Of a stretch of 64,000 nt of DNA, positions 60,389 through 64,000 are shown piece after piece. The translations under genes were made by a program, and so were the position numbers. The stretch covers positions 62,001 to 126,000 of the forward strand of contig JAHJME010000014.1 in assembly GCA_018821435.1 (NCBI GenBank). Direction: 5' to 3'. Below the pieces are notes generated by a model, which did no database searches, was not told the origin of the DNA, and saw nothing but the letters and a program-made list of their open reading frames with translations. The DNA comes from Alphaproteobacteria bacterium (GTDB lineage Bacteria > Pseudomonadota > Alphaproteobacteria > Caulobacterales > Caulobacteraceae). Numbering within the stretch: position 1 is the stretch's first letter; every line of letters starts with the position of its first letter.

Positions 60389-61888
60389 ATGGATCGGCGG
60401 ATGGTGTTGGCGGCGGCGTTCGCCGCGGGGGTTGGCGTGGCCGTTCCCGCCCTGGCGCAGGACAAGTCCGACGCGCCCAAGCTGGACCTGGCCAAGATCG
60501 ACCTGCCCAAGTTGCCGCCCGACGCCAGCGTCAAGCAGGTCACCCGCGTGGCCGGCAAGACCCTGAACTACACCGCCACCGTCGGCGTGATCCCGGTGCG
60601 CGACGAGAAGGGCAAGGTGGTCGCCGAAGTGGTGTTCACCGCCTACATGCTGGACGGCCCCAAGGGTCCGGGCCGCCCGATTACCTTCGCCTTCAACGGC
60701 GGCCCCGGCGCGGCCTCGGTCTATCTGAACCTGGGCGCCATCGGGCCCAAGCGCCTGCAGTTCGGCGCCCAGGGCGACAGCCCCTCCGATCCGCCGATCC
60801 TGGTGGACAACGCGGCCACCTGGCTCGACTTCACCGACCTGGTGTTCATCGACCCCGTGGGCACCGGCTTCTCCCGCTCCCTGGTCGCGATGGAGGAGAC
60901 CAAGAAGCGGTTCTTCGGGGTGAAGGAGGACGTCGCCTACCTCAGCCGCGTCGTCTACGACTGGCTGCTCAAGAACCAGCGGCTGGCCTCGCCCAAGTAC
61001 GTGGTCGGCGAGAGCTACGGCGGCTTCCGCGCCCCGGCGATCGGCCACTACCTCCAGCGCGAGCTGGGCGTGGCGCCGGCCGGGATGATCATGGTCTCGC
61101 CGGTGCTGGACGCCCGCCTGCGCGGCGCGGCCGACATCTCGCCCCTGTCCTACATGATCACCCTGCCGTCGATGGCGGCGGCCAAGTACGAGCGCGAGGG
61201 CAAGCCGCTCAGCCCCGAGACCCTGGCCGAGGTCGAGGCCTACGCCCGCGGCGAGTTCGTCACCGACATGCTGAAGGGCCAGTCCGACCCGGCCGCCGTG
61301 GCCCGCATCGTCGAGCGCGTGACCCGCTACACCGGCCTGGACCCGGCGCTGGTCCGGCGGATGGGCGGCCGCATCGACACCCAGACGTTCCTGCGCGAGC
61401 TCTACCGCGACCAGGGCCGCATCGCCTCGATCTACGACGCCAACGTCACCGCCTACGATCCTTTCCCCTGGTCGCAGAGCAAGCGGGCCGGGGACCCGAT
61501 CCTGGACTCCATCGTCGCCTCGACCACCACGGCCATGGCCGATTTCACCACCCGCGTCGTCGGCTGGAAGGTGGATGGGCGCTACGAGGCGCTCTCGGAC
61601 ACCGTCAACGACAACTGGGCCAACCGCAGCCAGGCCGAGTCGGTCGAGGACCTGCGCCAGGCCCTGGCCGCCGATCCGAAGCTGAAGGTGCTGATCGCCC
61701 ACGGCTACGGCGACCTGTCGTGCCCGTTCTTCGCCTCGCGGCTGCTGGTCGACCAGATGCCGCGCGAGGCCGGCGCGTCGCGCACCACCCTTGCGCTCTA
61801 TCCAGGCGGCCACATGTTCTACAGCCGGCCCGGCAGCATGGGCCTGTTCCGCGCCGACGTGATGAAGCTGTACGGCGCGGCTGGATAA
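60389..61888 (+). CDS. S10 family serine carboxypeptidase, exported (copy 2)
   Basis: The 499-residue product has a signal peptide (MDRRMVLAAAFAAGVGVAVPALAQ) and the same motifs as the preceding gene: GESYGGFRAPAIGHY (Ser), AHGYGDLSCPFF, and YPGGHMFYSRPGS (His). At the Asp motif copy 1 has GYDDLSCPY and this copy has GYGDLSCPF, so the first Asp is Gly but the second is kept. It is an evident tandem duplicate. Divergence in the 270-330 residue region points to different substrate pockets. Confidence 0.92.
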   Translation: MDRRMVLAAAFAAGVGVAVPALAQDKSDAPKLDLAKIDLPKLPPDASVKQVTRVAGKTLNYTATVGVIPVRDEKGKVVAEVVFTAYMLDGPKGPGRPITFAFNGGPGAASVYLNLGAIGPKRLQFGAQGDSPSDPPILVDNAATWLDFTDLVFIDPVGTGFSRSLVAMEETKKRFFGVKEDVAYLSRVVYDWLLKNQRLASPKYVVGESYGGFRAPAIGHYLQRELGVAPAGMIMVSPVLDARLRGAADISPLSYMITLPSMAAAKYEREGKPLSPETLAEVEAYARGEFVTDMLKGQSDPAAVARIVERVTRYTGLDPALVRRMGGRIDTQTFLRELYRDQGRIASIYDANVTAYDPFPWSQSKRAGDPILDSIVASTTTAMADFTTRVVGWKVDGRYEALSDTVNDNWANRSQAESVEDLRQALAADPKLKVLIAHGYGDLSCPFFASRLLVDQMPREAGASRTTLALYPGGHMFYSRPGSMGLFRADVMKLYGAAG

Positions 61889-61982
61889 CGCCGTCGCCGG
61901 TTTGCCTCTGACGCTAGGTTATGCTTGTTCACTTACGCGATAACCGGGCGGGGACCCGGCGCGTGCGCATAGGGAGATGTTG

Positions 61983-63737
61983 ATGTCCGAGGCTGTTTTG
62001 CCCCCCGGTTGGCCGGCCATGTCGATCCAGCAGGCCCATGCGTTGCTGGGCAGTCCCGGAACGGCGACCGAGATCGAGGAGGTGGACATCCGCGGTGTCC
62101 GCCTGAAGACCTGGAAGAACCAGCCGCCGACGCTGCGCGCCGTGGCCGAGATCGCCAAGACCCACGGCGACAAGGTCTTCCTGGTCTACGAGGACGAGCG
62201 CGTCACCTACGACGCCTTCCACCGCGCCGTGGCCGCCTTCGCCATCGAGTTGCAGGCCCAGGGCGTTGAGAAGGGCGACCGCGTCGCCGTGATCATGCGC
62301 AACGTGCCGGAGTGGGTGGTCGCCTTCTATGCCGCCGCCTCGATCGGGGCGATCGTCACGCCGCTGAACGCCTGGTGGACCGGGCCGGAGCTGGAATACG
62401 GCCTGACCGATTCCGGGACCAAGGTCGCGGTGATGGACGCCGAGCGCTACGGCCGCATGACCGAGCACTTCGCCAACTGCCCGGACCTGAAGCGGGTCTA
62501 CGTCAGCCGTGAAGTCGGCGAGATCGCCCATCCCTATGTGTCCAAGCTGGAGAGTGTGCTGGGCGCGCCGGGCGAGTGGGCGTCGCTGCCCGATCGGCCG
62601 ATCCCGCCGGTCGACATCGCCCCCGACGACGACGCCACGATCTTCTACACCTCCGGCACGACCGGAAAGCCGAAGGGGGCGCTGGCCACCCATCGCGGCG
62701 TGAACTGCAACATCCTGACGGCCGGCGCGGCCGGCGCGCGCTCGTTCCTGCGCAAGGGCGAGGCGCCGCCGGCTCCGGATCCGGACGCGCCGCAGCGCTC
62801 CAGCCTGCTGTCGGTGCCGTTCTTCCACGTCACCGGCTGCTTCGCGGTGCTGAACCCCAGCATCTTCGCCGGCGCCAAGCTGGTGCTGATGTTCAAGTGG
62901 GACACCATCCGCGCCTTCGAACTGATCCAGCGCGAGAAGATCCAGTCGGCGGGCGGCGTGCCCACGATCGCCTGGCAGCTGCTGGAGCACCCGGCGCGCG
63001 CCAACTACGACCTCTCCTCGCTGGAGGCGGTGTCGTACGGCGGCGCGCCCTCGGCGCCCGAGCTGGTCCGGCGGCTGAAGGAGGCGTTCCCCAAGTCGCA
63101 GTCCGGCCAGGGCTGGGGCATGACCGAAACCTGCGCCACCGTCACCTCGAACAGCGGCGAGGACTATCAGAACCGGCCCGACAGCTGCGGCCCCGCCGCC
63201 GCCGTGGCCGAGCTGCAGATCCGCGATCCCGCCGACGGCGTGACCGTGCTGCCGGCCGGCCAGCTGGGCGAGCTGTGGTCCAAGGGGCCGATGAACGCCA
63301 AGCTCTATTGGAACAAGCCCGAGCCCACCGCCCAGACCTTCGTCGACGGCTGGGTCCGCACCGGCGACCTGGCCAAGCTGGACGAGGAGGGCTTCTGCTT
63401 CATCCTCGACCGGGCCAAGGACATGCTGATCCGGGGCGGCGAGAACATCTACTGCGTCGAGATCGAGAACGTCCTCTACGACCATCCTGCCGTGATGGAC
63501 GCCGCCGTGGTCGGCATCCCGCACCGCATCCTGGGCGAGGAGCCCGGCGCCGTGGTCACCCTGAAGCCCGGCGCGGAGGCGACCGAACAGGAACTGCGCG
63601 CCCACGTGGCCGAGCGCCTGGCGGCCTTCAAGGTGCCGGTGTCGGTCAAGTTCTGGCACGAGACCCTGCCGCGCAACCCGAACGGCAAGATCCTGAAAAG
63701 CGAACTCAAGAAGCTGTTCGTGGACGAGCCCGCCTGA
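61983..63737 (+). CDS. Acyl-CoA synthetase, AMP-dependent ligase
   Basis: From ATG 61983 the 584-residue protein belongs to the ANL superfamily: TIFYTSGTTGKPKGALATHRG is the P-loop-like motif, GWGMTETCATVTS the acyl-adenylate motif, GWVRTGDLAKLDEEGFCFILDRAKDMLIRGGENIYCVEIE the hinge and C-terminal domain, and PRNPNGKILKSELKK contains the catalytic Lys. It joins a carboxylic acid to CoA. It resembles long- or medium-chain and steroid/aryl acid ligases; the acid is unknown. AGGGAG precedes the second of two close ATGs. Its stop overlaps the next frame. Confidence 0.93.
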   Translation: MSEAVLPPGWPAMSIQQAHALLGSPGTATEIEEVDIRGVRLKTWKNQPPTLRAVAEIAKTHGDKVFLVYEDERVTYDAFHRAVAAFAIELQAQGVEKGDRVAVIMRNVPEWVVAFYAAASIGAIVTPLNAWWTGPELEYGLTDSGTKVAVMDAERYGRMTEHFANCPDLKRVYVSREVGEIAHPYVSKLESVLGAPGEWASLPDRPIPPVDIAPDDDATIFYTSGTTGKPKGALATHRGVNCNILTAGAAGARSFLRKGEAPPAPDPDAPQRSSLLSVPFFHVTGCFAVLNPSIFAGAKLVLMFKWDTIRAFELIQREKIQSAGGVPTIAWQLLEHPARANYDLSSLEAVSYGGAPSAPELVRRLKEAFPKSQSGQGWGMTETCATVTSNSGEDYQNRPDSCGPAAAVAELQIRDPADGVTVLPAGQLGELWSKGPMNAKLYWNKPEPTAQTFVDGWVRTGDLAKLDEEGFCFILDRAKDMLIRGGENIYCVEIENVLYDHPAVMDAAVVGIPHRILGEEPGAVVTLKPGAEATEQELRAHVAERLAAFKVPVSVKFWHETLPRNPNGKILKSELKKLFVDEPA

Positions 63738-64000
63738 AGACCAGAGCCGATCTCCTGTTGGTAGCGCGGGGCCTCTTCGAAAGCCGCGCCAAGGCTCGCG
63801 CCGCCATCGAGGCGGGCGGGGTGACGGCGGACGGTCGGCCGGTCTCCAAGGCCTCGGAACTGCTGGCCGACGACGCGGCGCTGGAGGCCGTCGCCGCCCA
63901 TCCCTGGGTCGGCCGCGGCGCCTTGAAGCTGGTCCACGCCCTGGACCTGTGGCCGGTGGTGGTCGAGGGCCGCGTGGTGCTGGACGTCGGCGCTTCGACC
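63734..64000 (+). CDS. TlyA family rRNA methyltransferase, N-terminal part
   Basis: The frame from 63734 gives KTRADLLLVARGLFESRAKARAAIEAGGVTADGRPVSKASELL, a typical S4 RNA-binding domain of TlyA-type 2'-O-methyltransferases (hemolysin A family), and continues to VVLDVGAST, the SAM motif, where the window ends. No ATG, GTG or TTG in frame precedes the S4 start; the likely initiator is a CTG at 63734 overlapping the upstream stop, with TTG 63758 cutting into the domain. The gene is coupled with the acyl-CoA ligase by overlap. Only about 88 residues are visible. Confidence 0.8.
   Translation, partial: MKTRADLLLVARGLFESRAKARAAIEAGGVTADGRPVSKASELLADDAALEAVAAHPWVGRGALKLVHALDLWPVVVEGRVVLDVGAST

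Overview
The window looks like a chromosomal segment of a GC-rich alphaproteobacterium, most likely Caulobacter or a close relative in the Caulobacterales. The evidence is lineage-typical content: flbY, a flgJ-like rod-binding gene and flgI divergent from fliX, followed by dksA; an rsaF-like tolC gene followed by popZ and valS; CtrA-type boxes (TTAA-N7-TTAA); a Caulobacter-type LexA box (GTTC-N7-GTTC); and many TTG/GTG starts. No rRNA, CRISPR array, prophage or insertion sequence is visible. Only two tRNAs occur (Asn, Cys).

Layout. 1-2.9 kb: minus-strand genes for an OPT transporter (cut by the window edge), a DUF4893 protein, a small secreted protein, a DUF1203 protein and a 2OG-Fe(II) oxygenase. 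3.1-6.3 kb: an ABC-F ATPase faces a three-gene unit (ribH2, thioesterase, DUF1330) led by an FMN riboswitch. 6.7-9.7 kb: flagellar P-ring block with a sigma-54 promoter and a CtrA box, then dksA. 9.8-19.1 kb: LtrA protein, NAD synthetase, LysR regulator with a divergent 51-residue ORF, outer-membrane barrel, LOG protein, Atm1-type ABC exporter, ArsR-SRPBCC-membrane peptide operon. 19.1-24.0 kb: RND efflux operon with a GNAT gene. 24.3-28.8 kb: VOC protein, ThuA-like protein, low-complexity lipoprotein behind a dyad-rich AT-rich region, a Phd-PAS-PAS fusion, DedA protein, tRNA-Asn and a candidate CtrA-controlled small RNA. 29.1-35.5 kb: Mpl-like ligase, gamma-glutamylcyclotransferase, and an acyl-CoA dehydrogenase/kinase/DUF6285 set resembling LvaC/LvaA/LvaB of 4-hydroxyacyl-CoA catabolism, then a WYL regulator. 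35.6-44.4 kb: prolyl oligopeptidase, CorA-type transporter, PKHD hydroxylase, vWA protein, SDR, DUF4126, flavin disulfide reductase. 44.4-50.9 kb: a toxin-antitoxin pair, tRNA-Cys, a degenerate PCMT-like gene, rsaF-like tolC, popZ, valS. 50.9-64 kb: hybrid kinase, TonB receptor, a LexA-box gene that may be leaderless, an exported methyltransferase-like protein, AraC regulator, PEP-CTERM-type protein, two tandem S10 carboxypeptidases, acyl-CoA ligase and the start of a tlyA gene.

Most of the window is ordinary chromosomal gene content. The items most worth a second look are the LexA-box gene at 55.4 kb, the compact CtrA-box/hairpin/terminator unit at 28.9 kb, the Phd-PAS-PAS protein beside a nested TTGCACAAT dyad array, the riboswitch operon with a thioesterase, the PCMT-like protein lacking its cofactor loop, the minimal antitoxin, and six unrelated families of long intergenic inverted repeats that mostly sit between gene ends.
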